NCBI GenBank assembly: GCA_002633005.1
Contig: NMRA01000475.1
Span: 124,001-188,000 of the forward strand
Reading direction: 5' to 3'
DNA: 64,000 bases
Source: Phoronis australis
Taxonomy: Eukaryota; Phoronida; Phoronidae
Below, piece by piece: positions 1-12,700 of this stretch. The notes below the pieces were generated by a model. That model had not been told where the DNA came from. It saw only the letters and a list, made by a program, of their open reading frames with translations, and did not search any database. The position numbers and the translations under genes were made by a program. Position 1 is the first letter of the stretch, and each line of letters starts with the position of its first letter.

Positions 1-262
1 TTAACTCATAGTGCCATTTCTATAACAAGACATTTTCCACTAGTTATAATCAGACGCCTAATTCATGAAAATAGACTCAAGACAAATTTAACTCATAGTG
101 CCATTTCTAAGACAGACAAGACATTTTCCACTAGTTATAATCAGAGGCCTAATTCATGAAAATAGACTCAAGACAAATTTAACTCATAGTGCCATTTCTA
201 TGACAAGACATTTTCCACTAGTTATAATCAGACGCCTAATTCATGAAAATAGACTGAAGACA
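1..262. repeat. Three-copy tandem repeat, about 88-bp unit
   Basis: Three near-identical copies begin at about 1, 88 and 179, each starting TTAACTCATAGTGCC and ending near AATAGACTCAAGACAAA. The array is cut by the left edge of the window. It lies beyond the last WDPCP exon seen, probably in an intron of that gene. Confidence 0.9.
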
Positions 263-424
263 GAAATTTGGTCTTAAGCTACACACAACTGTTTCTGAAA
301 AGCGATTAAATCTCTCTTTAGTAAAAATATGAAATCTCCAAGGATATATCCACTACTTCTGGTAACAATGATAACTCCTGACCAGATTATAGCCACCAGA
401 TTATGGCCACATATTACTGATAAT

Positions 425-575
425 AAGCTGGACTAAAAAATATTCAAGTTTTACCAAGGTCTGGGTCATGTATGACTAATAATCTGGACTTATATTCAAG
501 TTTTACCAAGGTCTGCGTCACGTATGACTGATAATAAGCTGTACTTATATTCAAGTTTTACCAAAGTCTGGGTTC
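425..575. repeat. Three-copy tandem repeat, about 60-bp unit
   Basis: The core TTCAAGTTTTACCAA, followed by GGTCTG and then TATGACT, recurs three times with small differences. Noncoding; probably inside a WDPCP intron. The rest of 263-837 holds no exon I can recognise. Part of it (about 600-790) is related to 12745-12990. Confidence 0.85.
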
Positions 576-837
576 ACTTCATAACAGTGACTCAATAATT
601 AAAACTTACAACAGAAAGTTAGTCTTACACTCCCACGTCGCAACTGCTGAATAGCCAAGTAATTTTGAGAGCACCACAGTCTAAAAATACTAGAAATTAT
701 TTCAACAACTAGTAGTTATGTGTATATTCTCAGAGACTTTGGACTTTTGCACAAGTGTGATTTACTTAATTTTCAGAAACAGTAGTGTGAAGCATAGGAC
801 CAAATTTTTATCTTAAGTCTTTTAAGTGACTTCTCAC

Positions 838-3800
838 CTTGTTGCGTGCGATCTCATACAGTGATAGGTCCACATTGATCTCCTTCCCAGCTGCTGGGGC
901 TTGTTCTATGGTGAATATCTGGTGAGGTTGAATGGCACTGAAATATTAGAGTGACATAAAACAGTACACAAACTTTTGAGTTAGCTCAAAAATTGAGTCA
1001 ACATTTAACAAAATTAAAGAGTTTCTTTGGCTTACCTGAACTGGGCGTGCACAGGGTCACACTCTGTTCGCGTGAAACACATCACTTCGAGTTTAGCACT
1101 GAAACAGAGACCATGCTCACAAATTACTTCAAAACAGGTAACTTAAGGAGTCCAGTCGACAGATTGTGTTTTAAAAGACCAGAAAGCTGTATATCTTCAA
1201 AAAAATTTCAAATAAAAGTCATATATAATGACTTAGCAATAGTGTTACTTTCAACATTTCCAAAAAGTTGGTCAGTTAAACAATAGACAAGTAGTCACCT
1301 ATTGTTCGCTGTTACTTATAGGTTATTGGTTTCACAACACATGTGTAATTCAGGGCTTGGAATGACCGATGACAAAAAACGCGGAAACTTTTACGGCCCA
1401 AATCATGCCAGATAACCAGCCTTTGAAATGGTCAATGTGAACCTTTCCGCGACAAAAATCGGGAGGACTAAAAAAAAACGTTACCACCATCAGTAGCATG
1501 CGTCTGCGTCCTTTTCGCTCGCCCGTCCACTCTCAACCCACACAATTTTGGCTGCAGAGCGGTAGTATTTGTCGCCGCGCTTAACAATAACACGAGCCGC
1601 CATTGAAAATCACACCACGCTTTACCCAGATGCCCCGGCAATGTTGACAATTTACGTTCCTCCAAAACATAAAGAGCAACTTCCGCTTTCCGAGGTGAAC
1701 GTCGTCTGCAACGCCGCGGTAAGAAAGGAATTTGCCGCGGAAATTTCATATCAAATCCGATTTTTTTACGCGGAAATATTATAAAAAAGCGGAAAGCACA
1801 TTTCAAAAAAGCGGAAATCCGCGTTTCTGCGGAAAATTCCAAGCCCTGGTAATTCCCACTTCCCGAATTTAAATCTCTTTTTTGCTGAGGCAGAAAAACG
1901 TATTGTAAAATTCACCTAGTCTATAACAGACAGAGCCACTAACAGTCAAGGCAGACATGTGGAAAACGATTTCTCTTTCCCCACTCAGGTCACGCCCACC
2001 CATGATAGAAACATGTCTGCGCAAACTTTTACAAATATCCACCAAGGGGTTAAGTACATGCAGTGCCAGACACTGGACGGAGATGATTGGACTATTCGTC
2101 CACATAATCACGATAACTACAATGAAGCCAATGTCAGCATCAGAAACACTTAATTGGAATTAAAATGACGAACGATGAACCAATTTTGATGCAGTGGGAC
2201 AAGTGTCCCATTGACATGCGCTATTGAGGGCAAATAACGTAAAACAAGAGAGGGCTCTAGTGGTACTTTGGGAGGAGGCTGTTGTCTTGGGACAATGAAA
2301 ATTGATTTGGTTTCTATACCGAGAGAGATAATTCAGTGGATGTATAAGTATCCAATTTCTAAATACCCTGTAGCAGCAAGGATGATGAGGTTAGCCCGTT
2401 CTTTCTCACTGGACATGGGTGACCATGGCCACGCCTCTTCACTCGCTGTTGGCCACCAGGCCAGGATCAGGTTCTGATTGATGTTACACGACAGGTGGCG
2501 CTCCAGTCGACGCCCAGTGGGGCCAGGAAGCTCCACCTGGCTGAACTGTGAGAAGTAATGTGAAAGAGTGTCATTAGATGCTACATTCCAAAAACTGCCG
2601 TAACAGTGAGAATCTCAAATTAAAAATAAACAACAAAAATGCAAGTAGGAAACTTCAAAGATGTTAATGTTTGTAACAACAACGCAGAAGGAAGAAGCGG
2701 GCTAAAAAATACATCAACCATTTCCCATAATGCCGTGGAGCAAGCGCAGCTTCACAGCATGATTCTTAGTGTAACAAACCCATTAACTGATTCATTTTTG
2801 AGAAAATGTTAGAAAATTAAAAATATTTATTTGCACACTTACCTTAGGTTCAAATGCTGATAGTTTCTCGAACTTTTTTAAGTTTTCCATCGAAGATATT
2901 TTTTTGCTAAAGCAGACATAATCCAGTCTGGCCTTTTCTGGGACAGAGGCAACAATGAATGAATCAGTCACTACAGCTGAAAAATGTCATCAAATATTCC
3001 ATGTGACCATATATGCTAACAAGACTTGAGTCTCAAATTTCAACTTAAATTGCTTACTGTAAGTGTTTTTTATCATAAAATATGACAATCTCTTACAACT
3101 CAGACTATGTAAAATGTCCCAATTTTCCAGAATTCATTGTGTAAATAAATAAACAATTGTCACTGTTTCGCGTCATGTCACAAAATAAACATACCACTGT
3201 CAAACTGGATCAAAAATCGTCAAAATTTTTCTTTTATACATTTCAGCCTTTAGTTAATTCTTTAACGTGAGTGATTGCATCAAATATTTAAGTTTCACGT
3301 TTCAAGTCCCTACTTGAGAAATAGTTCTCAATGGATTTTCTCAAATACACTATTCATATTTTCTAGCACTTATTAAAAAACACGAAGTACACACGGCATT
3401 TTCTCACAACAACACTTTATACTGCCTCATCTATCATACTGTGACTAAAATCGCACAAGTTCTTACCATGAAGTAGAGATTCTGCAGAGAACTTGTTGAG
3501 TAGAGACTTATCTATGAACATTTTATGGATGTCACCAGAGAAGGGAGAATGAACAAATGACAGACAGGTCCCATTGGCCAGCAGCACCTAAAATACAAGA
3601 AAAAACACCGCTTGACATGTGAATTACACTTTGAAATTAATTGTTAGGTTACAGACCTGGTGAATCTTGATCTTTCTAAACTCCTTGGGAGCATAATGAG
3701 TGCAACCATTGTCACTGCAAACTAATTTAATATTCAAATGCACAATTTTTGGAAAAGTTTAAAATGCGAAAATACCCCCGTGGTAAACCGAATGGGAAAA

Positions 3801-5561
3801 AATCCAAGAACTGCTAAAATTTTGATTCTGTTCTTATTTGCGGGTCCAAATCGCGTCATACTAGTAGGAGACAGGTCATCAATACACATCAGTATTGCCA
3901 CCACATAATACCATCACCATAACATGTGTGCAAAGTACCTGGAATGTCCTCTGAGCCCGCCAAGCACAGTAGACACATCTATGTGTGGACAAGATCTCCT
4001 CTGATTCCTTGAGTAAGTCACGAATCTTGTCTGGTCGGCGGTTCTTTGGCGTCCAGCTCACATCACGACCTGAAAGATGGCAGTTTTCCAAGGTTTAAGG
4101 AACATGAGGGTTGGGCCAAACACGTTTTTCAAAACATTAAAGAATATTTTTTGAAAAGTTATGGGTGGAAGTTTACCCAAATGGTCACAGAAATACAGCC
4201 ACCCCAGCTTCTACACAGGCAAGAGTAAAATAAACATAGTATGAAAGTAGACATCTGTACTCCTTGGTAAATACATGTTAAGGAATTGTGTACCATGTTT
4301 TCAGCGCTAAAATTCTTTGCCTTATAGCATTCAACAAGGCACATGGGCTGTTGAGCAACTTAATCCCAGCTACGTTAAATTAGGGTTGGGCATTCGCAGT
4401 GAAGATTTTAAAAATTCAGGGACAGGCATTTATAGAGCTCTCGCTCATATTCTGAGAGGGTAATTTTTTGTTGAGAAGTTTCCCACCCATCAAAACCAAT
4501 CCGCACCCTCCCCTGGTCACCACTCCTCACTGGCAATGCCACAAGTAGCCAAAGGTAACATTCTGCAGCAGTGATTCTAACCTTGAGGGGAGATTTTCAA
4601 TCATTTTGGCCTGATGAAGGGAATTTTGCATCATTTTCAAATAGTTTTCATAGGAGAATAGGGACGATATCGAGGAATATATTATTTTAAACATAACCCT
4701 GACAAATACATTTATGGTTGCATCTCACCAATTTAGGACAATATGGCGTATAGGTGAAATTTTATCTTCTAATTTATTTAATAAATGATATTCAGTACCA
4801 GAGTTACACTTTGACACCTCTAAGTTCTATACCACGGGTACCAACAGAAAATGTATTTGAAAAATTGTGGGCATTCACAGCAACATTAGGAGCCCTGGAA
4901 AAATAAAAAAGCGTACTTTTGGCAATCATTTTGGGTCCGAAACTGGTGATATTTTACCGAACTACCACTTTGTATCTTTCAGTAGCAACTGAAACATACT
5001 TTCTGTATAGTGCATCTTTTCTTCATAATAAGGCTGGTCAGAGTTGGACACAGTCTCTCCCTTGTCATGGTATGTGTGACAACCAATGTCATGATCTGAA
5101 ATTAATTGAAAGCATTCAAAGCAAGCAGAAACAATGACAACAGCACTTTTAAACCACTTGAATCAGAGCTGACAAGATTGAAACAACACGAGACTGTTCA
5201 ACTACTACAAATTCAGACACCGCACCACAAGAATACATCAGTCAGAATGAAAGTACTTTTATTCACAATAAACCAATTGCAGTATTTGAGCAGTAAAATT
5301 GTCCGTCCACAATAACACTCCCAACAGAATGCCACTAATTGTGATAATTTCTTGAACCTGTGCCCCGTAAGTCCTCCATGAACCTGAACTAATCATTACG
5401 GACTGCGAACAACACAAGGAGAACATTACCAACTGTAACAAGAATCTGAAACTGGATAAAAAGCCAGGATTACTTCATTAACAATCGTAATTTCAATTAC
5501 CAGAGATAATAGTTTGATTCTTGAGGGTCCAGATAAACAACTCTCCCATACAAGACACCAT
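838..5561 (-). CDS. WDPCP: WD repeat planar cell polarity effector (Fritz homologue), 5' half of the gene
   Basis: Eight minus-strand coding exons join in frame: 5561-5501, 5095-5000, 4069-3939, 3587-3467, 2976-2843, 2545-2367, 1098-1036 and 937-838, giving 295 codons. All have GT-AG borders and matching phases. The product resembles human WDPCP from its first residue. Landmarks are GELFIWTLKN near the N-terminus, SWTPKNRRPDKIRDLL in exon 3, TDSFIVAS in exon 5, VELPGPTGRRLERHL and AWPWSPMSSEKERANLI in exon 6, and QPHQIFTIEQ in the last exon. By family knowledge this part forms the N-terminal WD40 propeller of a subunit of the CPLANE complex (with INTU and FUZ), which acts in ciliogenesis, septin organisation and planar cell polarity. 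The ATG at 5561 is chosen because it gives the same spacing to ELxxW as the human protein. The C-terminal half lies off the left edge. The neighbour MDH1 is divergently transcribed. Confidence 0.93.
1351..1848. mobile_element. Non-autonomous DNA transposon (MITE-like) with CAGGGCTTGGAAT terminal inverted repeats
   Basis: The element starts CAGGGCTTGGAAT and ends with the exact inverse ATTCCAAGCCCTG. It is flanked on both sides by GTAATT (1345-1350 and 1849-1854), a perfect 6-bp target duplication. Inside are several GCGGAAA/TTTCCGC stretches but no transposase. It lies in the WDPCP intron between the exons at 1098 and 2367. A shorter relative sits at 31735-31964. The CAGGG start recalls hAT elements, but those usually duplicate 8 bp, so the superfamily is left open. 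Confidence 0.85.
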
Positions 5562-6850
5562 GGTTACTGACAGTAGATCTTAGCTTGAATCACTCCATGT
5601 CTCAGTTATTGACCCTGTAATACATTACACAGACAACAGGGTAATTGAAAGTGAGTATGAGAAGAATCTCTCGCATGGGAGTAGGAGACTAAAGTGTTAC
5701 CAATAAACCAACTAGTGACTAAGGTGCCCAGTGTACGTACATGAAATTGTGAATGAAGATTTGATATAAATACACTACAGGGTCACATGACGAAAAAACT
5801 TGTGATTCTTTCATGGCCATAAAAACATGGTTGTCAATGGACGATTTCTAACATGAGGCCAAGTGAATTGCACTGGTTACTTTAACGTAATACAAGAGTA
5901 AAACGATTGAATAGCAATTACACAAATGATAGATAAATCTGAAAATTCTGAAGAAATTCTTCGTTCTCAGCATATTTTCACTCAAAAGTTATTGCCAACT
6001 GTCGGAGTCTCCAGAGACCTTACACTGGTCACTGTCAGTGAACAATGCTTGTGGCAAGGGCCGCTCAGAGACCAATAGGGGCTATTTGGGCTTGTGATCA
6101 TTGACTGATTGAGATTGACTTCATGTTCAAGTGACTGACTGATGCATGGGTTTGAGAGTTAGACTCAGACAAAGTTTGAGAGACCATTTAACCCAGGCTT
6201 CAAAGATCTAAATAAAAAGCGAAGTCAGAAGTCAATCTTTCCATCTGCCTTGTAACAGGCGTGACATCAATTAGGTCACCTGCAATACATATAACTTCAA
6301 ATGAACCGCTGAACTCCAACACCACTCCATTAAACCTCCCAATACCAAAATATCGGCCAATGTTTTGACTGCTGTAACGCTCGCTTGGTGTCGCTGCGAA
6401 AAGTCTTCACAATGTTTTATCTTTATATTCATATGATTATTTTCAAGCCTATAACAGCAATATATCATCTCAAATGCATTGCAATTTAAATAAAATACCA
6501 TTTTAAAAAATATTTGTGGATTTAATTGCAAAAAGATTACAAAAGAAAATAAATAACAAAATGATGTTTTAACGTATCGAAATTAATATTTTACTACGCA
6601 TTATTTTACGTATAATTATGAGCGTTTACACTAAATCTAAGCACACATTTCTAGTTTGAAAATACTTAAATATTGTCATAAGAAAAGATTTGTCAGCAAA
6701 TAAATGATATTTTCGTAACGTTCTAGAACGTTTTTCCGCGTATGTATAAGTAGGTCAACCAGTAAAGCGTTCTCTGACCTTCAGCATTCACAAAGCCGGT
6801 CACCTTGACGCAGTCCTCCACGACCTCACGACAAGAAAACTCCCCACAAA
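5562..6850. promoter_or_regulatory. Head-to-head spacer between WDPCP and MDH1 (bidirectional promoter region)
   Basis: About 1.3 kb separates the WDPCP start codon (minus strand) from the MDH1 start codon (plus strand). I see no coding exon in it. The stretch 6480-6720 is very AT-rich. The last 120 bp before the MDH1 ATG (from 6728) is unusually well conserved against its second copy at 8451, which suggests 5' UTR and core promoter. No convincing TATA box was identified. A promoter role is inferred from gene orientation only. Confidence 0.5.
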
Positions 6851-9783
6851 ATGGTAAAGTAGTCGGTCAACTGGTCTTAGAATATTGCTGGTTAGCACGT
6901 TGAACCAGTGCTCGTATTTTGTTACCTTGACATTCTCTGAAAGTAAAAGAGTGCATAACTTCGTTGTTCGTGACGTCGGTAACGACTAACGAAACTGACC
7001 AATTTGACCGTCTGATTCTGAATCGGAATGACTTTTGAGTAGGCTACCGTAGGTTATGAAATGTGTTGGCTCGTCCTGTCACCACTTGATTGTTGTAGTT
7101 ATCTGCTCATTCCATCCATAATTTTTGCTCCTCATCCCAAATTTTCGACGGGTCTGTCCTCTATGTAGGCCTGGTAATTTAACGGGAGTGCCCCACATTT
7201 TGAGTCATTTTTTGTCGTTTAGCTAATAATGTTCTTCACTTCTTGTAAGCTTTGCTAGGCAATGACCACCAGCTTTGCATGATTTCAGCTGTGGAGCCCT
7301 CAACAGCGCAGCCCTCAATTATTTTGATGTCATGTTGACAATATTTTTTTGTACTGTAGGACATGTAGGTAGACAATCAGTTAAAGATTTTTAAGCATTT
7401 CAGTAATTCTGTGTTTCAATTTGCCGGCATGCATATGCATGATTTGTTGGCCCAGTTCAGACAGTAAGAATACTGTCTAGATCGAATGCAATTGGTTCAA
7501 CATTGCCTGCCCTTGTGGCAGGATTGTTGGTCTTCATGGTAACTTGCCAATTAACGCTGAGCGCTGGCTTCAACTTTTGAGTGAAAATACTGAACAGTCA
7601 AATGCTAAACAAATTCAAACTTACCTGTCAATTAACTTTGTTCCTTGAACCTTTACTCGAGCAATTTACTTGGCCACATGTTATAAATCGACTGTTTACA
7701 ACCATATTTTCTTACAGCCAAGATCACATTTTTTGGTCGAGTGATTAATAATTTGAATATGTGGACAAAAAATGAAAGGGAGATAGTTGCAGTTTTGGCT
7801 ATGTAATTACATCCTGTCGTCACAGTAACTATTTCCGTATTACTTTATTTTATCAATCTAAAAGTAAAGCGGCTCGGGAACAGTTCCATTAAAGGTCATC
7901 AGCTGATATCCACAGTTGTATTATCTCCCTTTTATTTTTGTCCTAATTATGCAAGTCACCTGACGAAAAAAGTTGTTACCTTGGCTATAAGAAAATGGAC
8001 GATTTTTAATGTGGTCAAAAAGGACAAAGTTCATTAACAGGTAAGTCTGATCTTGTTGAGCTTTCTTGTTTTCAACCAGCACCTGGAGATCAGGCCTTTA
8101 TGCAGGGTAGGTCCATTTGGATGCCTTAGCACTAATATCAAGGCTCTGGCAAGGACACCCAATGTATCATTTAGACGCCCACTGTCAATAGGAACCTTTC
8201 AAGTTTGGACTCACACATTGTAATGATTACTAGGAAGCCTCTGAAGGCTCAGTGGGGGCTCTTTTTTCAAAGCAGGAAGAAATATACAATGCATATACAA
8301 AGTATATGCATTGTTGCTATTTTGACACTTGATTGACAGCATTGTAAAAGTCTTGGTCTACACCATTTTTTTATTAAAATGCTCACTACAGAAAGCTGTT
8401 TTGTAAACTTAGATGTAAAAACCTTGGTCTATGCATTTTTTGTAAAAAANACGTTTTTCCGCGTATGTATAAGTAGGTCAACCAGTAAAGCGTTCTCTGA
8501 CCTTCAGCATTCACAAAGCCGGTCACCTTGACGCAGTCCTCCACGACCTCACGACAAGAAAACTCCCCACAAAATGGTAAAGTAGTCGGTCAACTGGTCT
8601 TAGAATATTTCTAGTTAGCACGTTTAACCAGTGCTCGTATTTTGTTACCTTGACATTCTCTGAAAGTAAAAGAGTGCATAACTTCGTTGTTCGTGACGTC
8701 GGTAACGACTGAACTGACCAATTTCACCGTCTGATTCTGAATCGGAATGGCTTTTGAGTAGGCTACCGTGGCGTAGGTTATGAAATGTGTTGGCTCGTCC
8801 TGTCACCACGTGATTATTGTAGTTATCTGTTCATTCCATCCATAATTTTTGCTCCTCATCCCAAATTTTCGACGGATCTGCCCTCTATGTAGGCCTATCA
8901 CTTAACCTGGTAACCTAACAGGAGTGCCCCACACTTTTCATATTTTTGTCATTTAACTGATAATGTTCTTGTAAGCATGATTTCAGCTGTGCAGCTCTCA
9001 ACAGCGCAGCCCTCAATTATTTTGATGTCATGTTGGCAACATTTTTTTGTACTGTAGGACGTGTAGGTAGACAATAAAGATTTTTAAACATTTCAGTAAT
9101 TCTGTGTTTCGATTTGCCGGCATGCATATGCATGATTTGTTGGCCCAGTTCAGACAGTAAGGATAATGTTTAGATCGAATGCAAGTGGTTCAATATTGCC
9201 TGCCCTTGTGGATTGTTGGTCCTCATGGTAACTTGCCAACAGATCATTGATGCTGAGAGCTGGCTTCAACTTTTGAGTGAAAATACTGAACAGTCAAATG
9301 CTAAACAAATTCAAACTTAGTTGTCAATTAACTAAATTTGTTCGTTGAACTTTTTCTCGAGCAATTTACTTGGCCACATGTTATAAATCGACCGTTTACA
9401 GCCACACAACATTTTTTGGTCGAGTGATTTATAATTTGAATATTTAGGACAAAAAATGAAAGGGAGATAGTTGCAGTTTTGGCTATGTAATTACATCCTG
9501 TCGTCACAGTAACTATTTCCGTATTACTTTATTTTATCAATCTAAAAGTAAAGTGGCTCGCGAACAGTTCCATTACAGGTCATCAGCTGACATCCACAGT
9601 TGATGTATTATCTCCCTTTTATTTTTTGTGTCTTAATTATGCAAGTCACCTGACCAAAAAAGTTGTTACCTTGGCTGTAAGAAAATAGACGATTTTTAAC
9701 GTGGTCAAAAAGGACAAAGTTCATTAACAGGTAAATCTGATCTTGTTGAGCTTTCTTGTTTTCAAAAGTTATCACCAGCACCT
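6728..9783. repeat. Direct duplication of the MDH1 5' region around a one-base N (probable alternative haplotypes)
   Basis: Sequence starting at 6728 is repeated from 8451, immediately after a single N at 8450. The two copies run in parallel for about 1.3 kb with scattered substitutions and small indels. Both contain the MDH1 ATG-only exon (6851-6853 and 8574-8576) with its GTAAAGT donor. The copies diverge after CACCTGG: the second has a 150-bp transposon insertion there. The high but imperfect identity and the N at the junction point to two alleles placed in series, not a biological duplication, though this cannot be proved from sequence alone. Confidence 0.8.
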
Positions 9784-12700
9784 GGGCCCTGTTGCATAAA
9801 AGTTATACGCCGTATAGCAACAATGACGTCGCATTATCACGCATCACGTTGTTATTGTTGAACAATGCACCTGACGTAATGCAACAAACAAACTTATCCA
9901 GCAGATAACTTTTGAAGCTTTATGCAACTCAGCCCTGGAGATTAAGTATGCGTACAAGTCTGCAGTCCTCACTTGTGTGGTAATTGTCCTGCTCCACGCA
10001 AAAAGCTTAGATCAGTGTTTGTGATAAGAATTAAGGATGTCAGCGGTTCTTGTACAAATCTTTTGACAAAGCACACGGTGCTGCGAAATGGGCTGAGTTT
10101 CTAATCACTTAAAAGTTCCTTATCTACTCGGATGAAATTGATACCAGGGAATGTTTGTGTTCAGAATTGTCTAGAACATCAACTAATTATATGTGTTTTT
10201 CAACGGATTTTGTATGTTACATTTCAGTCTTTGCCTCCCCTCAGAGTTCTAGTCACCGGTGCTGCTGGCCAGATTGGGTATTCGCTGCTGTTTTCGGTTG
10301 CCAAGGGAGATGTCTTCGGCAAAGACCGGGTAATTATTAGATTATAAATTATTTAGGTTTTCTCTCTTGTACCTTTTTCAACATTTCGTTGTCTATGGTT
10401 AGGCTGTGCACGTTTGGGATTGACTGGTAAAAATTGGTGTTAGGTACTAAAATTGTTGTATTTCAGCTTTATAATACTGTTAATATCATACAAGTTCACC
10501 CTGGTCCATACATATAGGTGCTGACCAGCAGGTTTACTCATGGACCACTAATCTTACAATGTAAAATCTTTTTCACGGATTAAGGTATAATCAACATGGT
10601 GTGTTTTGTCTGAGATAATGTGCTTATGCTTGTTAGGCAATTTAAATGTGATTGGCTATGTGGATTGTTTTAATTCATCAGTTTTTTCAAGGCGGTAAAG
10701 TTTTCAGGATTGATCACATAATGGATTGGAGTGTAGATCAGTTTTTGGGATGTTGACAGCATGAGCATAGTAACCAACTGGCAGGTCAATGACAGGTTCA
10801 GTGATCTGGTGTGGTGTTGTGGTGAGGCACTGGAGATGGCCTGAGAAAAACTTGTAATTTGTTTGTGATTCCAGGAAATTACCCTTGTTCTGTTGGATAT
10901 TACACCCATGCTGGGTATCCTAGAAGGAGTGGTCATGGAGCTGAATGACTGTGATCTTCCTAAACTTGGAAGTGAGTAATTTGAACATTGCTTAGCGCTT
11001 AATGTCAGTACTTCTTCCTGGTGATTGATAAACCTTAAGGTTTAGTTTTTATGCGTCCACATATAAATATGTGGGCGCATTATGCCGTCATCTCCGTCTG
11101 CCCGTCCGTCCGTCCGGGCGGCGTCCGCTGCTCTATCTCCAAAACCCTTTGACATACATTCATAAAATTTGGTACTTATGTTCCATTCATGAATGGGACG
11201 GCATGAGCGAACTTTCGGACGGATCCGAGTACCGGTGTGCCCCCTAGTGGCAATTTTAGTTTTTTACGCTTACCTTTGTTTCTTCGAAAGTCGTGAACGG
11301 ATTTTTATGAAATTGGTATGGAGGCACCTGCTAGTGAGATGATGCTATCCAATTTTTGGATGGATTCGGCGTAGTTTGTGCCACCTAGTGGCCATTTTAA
11401 CTGTTTTCGAGTCTATTTTGTTGCGTCCACCCCTCTATCAACTAAACCGCTCAAAGGATGATTGTGAAAATTGGCATGTATGTGCTTACTATGAAGAGGA
11501 TGGTTGACAACGATTTTCTGACGATTTCGACTACTGTGGCGCCTCCTAGTGGCAGTTTTTTTTTTGCGCCTATGGCTGTATTTCCTAAACCGTTAGCAGG
11601 ATCTTTACGAAATTTAGTAAGTACATTTATATGATGTTAACAACAGACGACGACGACTTTTGGACAGATCAGACTACCGGTGTGCCCCCTAGTGGCAATT
11701 TTATTTTTTACGTTTTCCTTTGTATCTTCAAAAGTCCTTAATGGATTTTCATGAAATTTAATATGTAGGCACCTTTTAGTTAGATGACGCTATCCTCCCG
11801 TTTTCGGATGGATTCGACGTAGTTTGCTCCACCTAGTGGCCATTCTTACTGTTTTCGATTCTGTTTTTTTGCGTCCACCCCTCTATCAACCAAACCGCTC
11901 AAAGGATGATTGTTAAAATTGGCATGTATGTGCTTAATATAAAGAGGACAGTTGATGTTGAATTTCCAACGATTTTTACCACTGTGGCGCTTCCTTGTGG
12001 CAGTTTTGTTTTTGTTGCGCCTATGGCTGTATCTCCTAAACCGTTCGCAGGATCTTTACTTAATTTAGCAAGAGTATTTATATGATGTTGACTACGGATA
12101 AAAAAAAATTTTAAACATAGGCATCTATTGGTGTGATGATGCTATCTTTCTGTTTTTGGATGGAATTGAGGTATTTTGCGCAACCTAGTGGCCATTTTTG
12201 CTGTTTTCAAATCTTGTCTTTGGTGTCCACCCCTGTATCAACCAAATCATTTGAAAATTGGCATATATGTTCTCAGTGTGAAGACGACCTTTGATTATGG
12301 TGACTGACTACTGTGGCGCCTCCTAGTGGTAGTTTTGTTTTGCGCCCATAGTTGTATCTCCTAAACCCACGGCATGATCTTTACTAAATTTAGTAAGTGT
12401 ATTTATATGAAGATAACAACAGACGACGACGACGAATTTCAGGCAGATCCAACGGACACTGTGCCCACTAGTGGCAATTTCATTTTATTCTGTTTTCCTT
12501 TGTTTCTCTGACATTCCTTGACAGATGTTTATGAAATATGGCATGTTCCTGTTTTTGGATGGATTATATGTTTTTGCGCCATCTGGTGGCCATATTTATG
12601 ATACAAATAAATAACCCTAAAAGCACACCATTTGCAATGAGTTTGTGGGTGCATTTTAATGCTCCGCGTTGCTCTTGTTAGTCATTTCTGGGCATATTTG

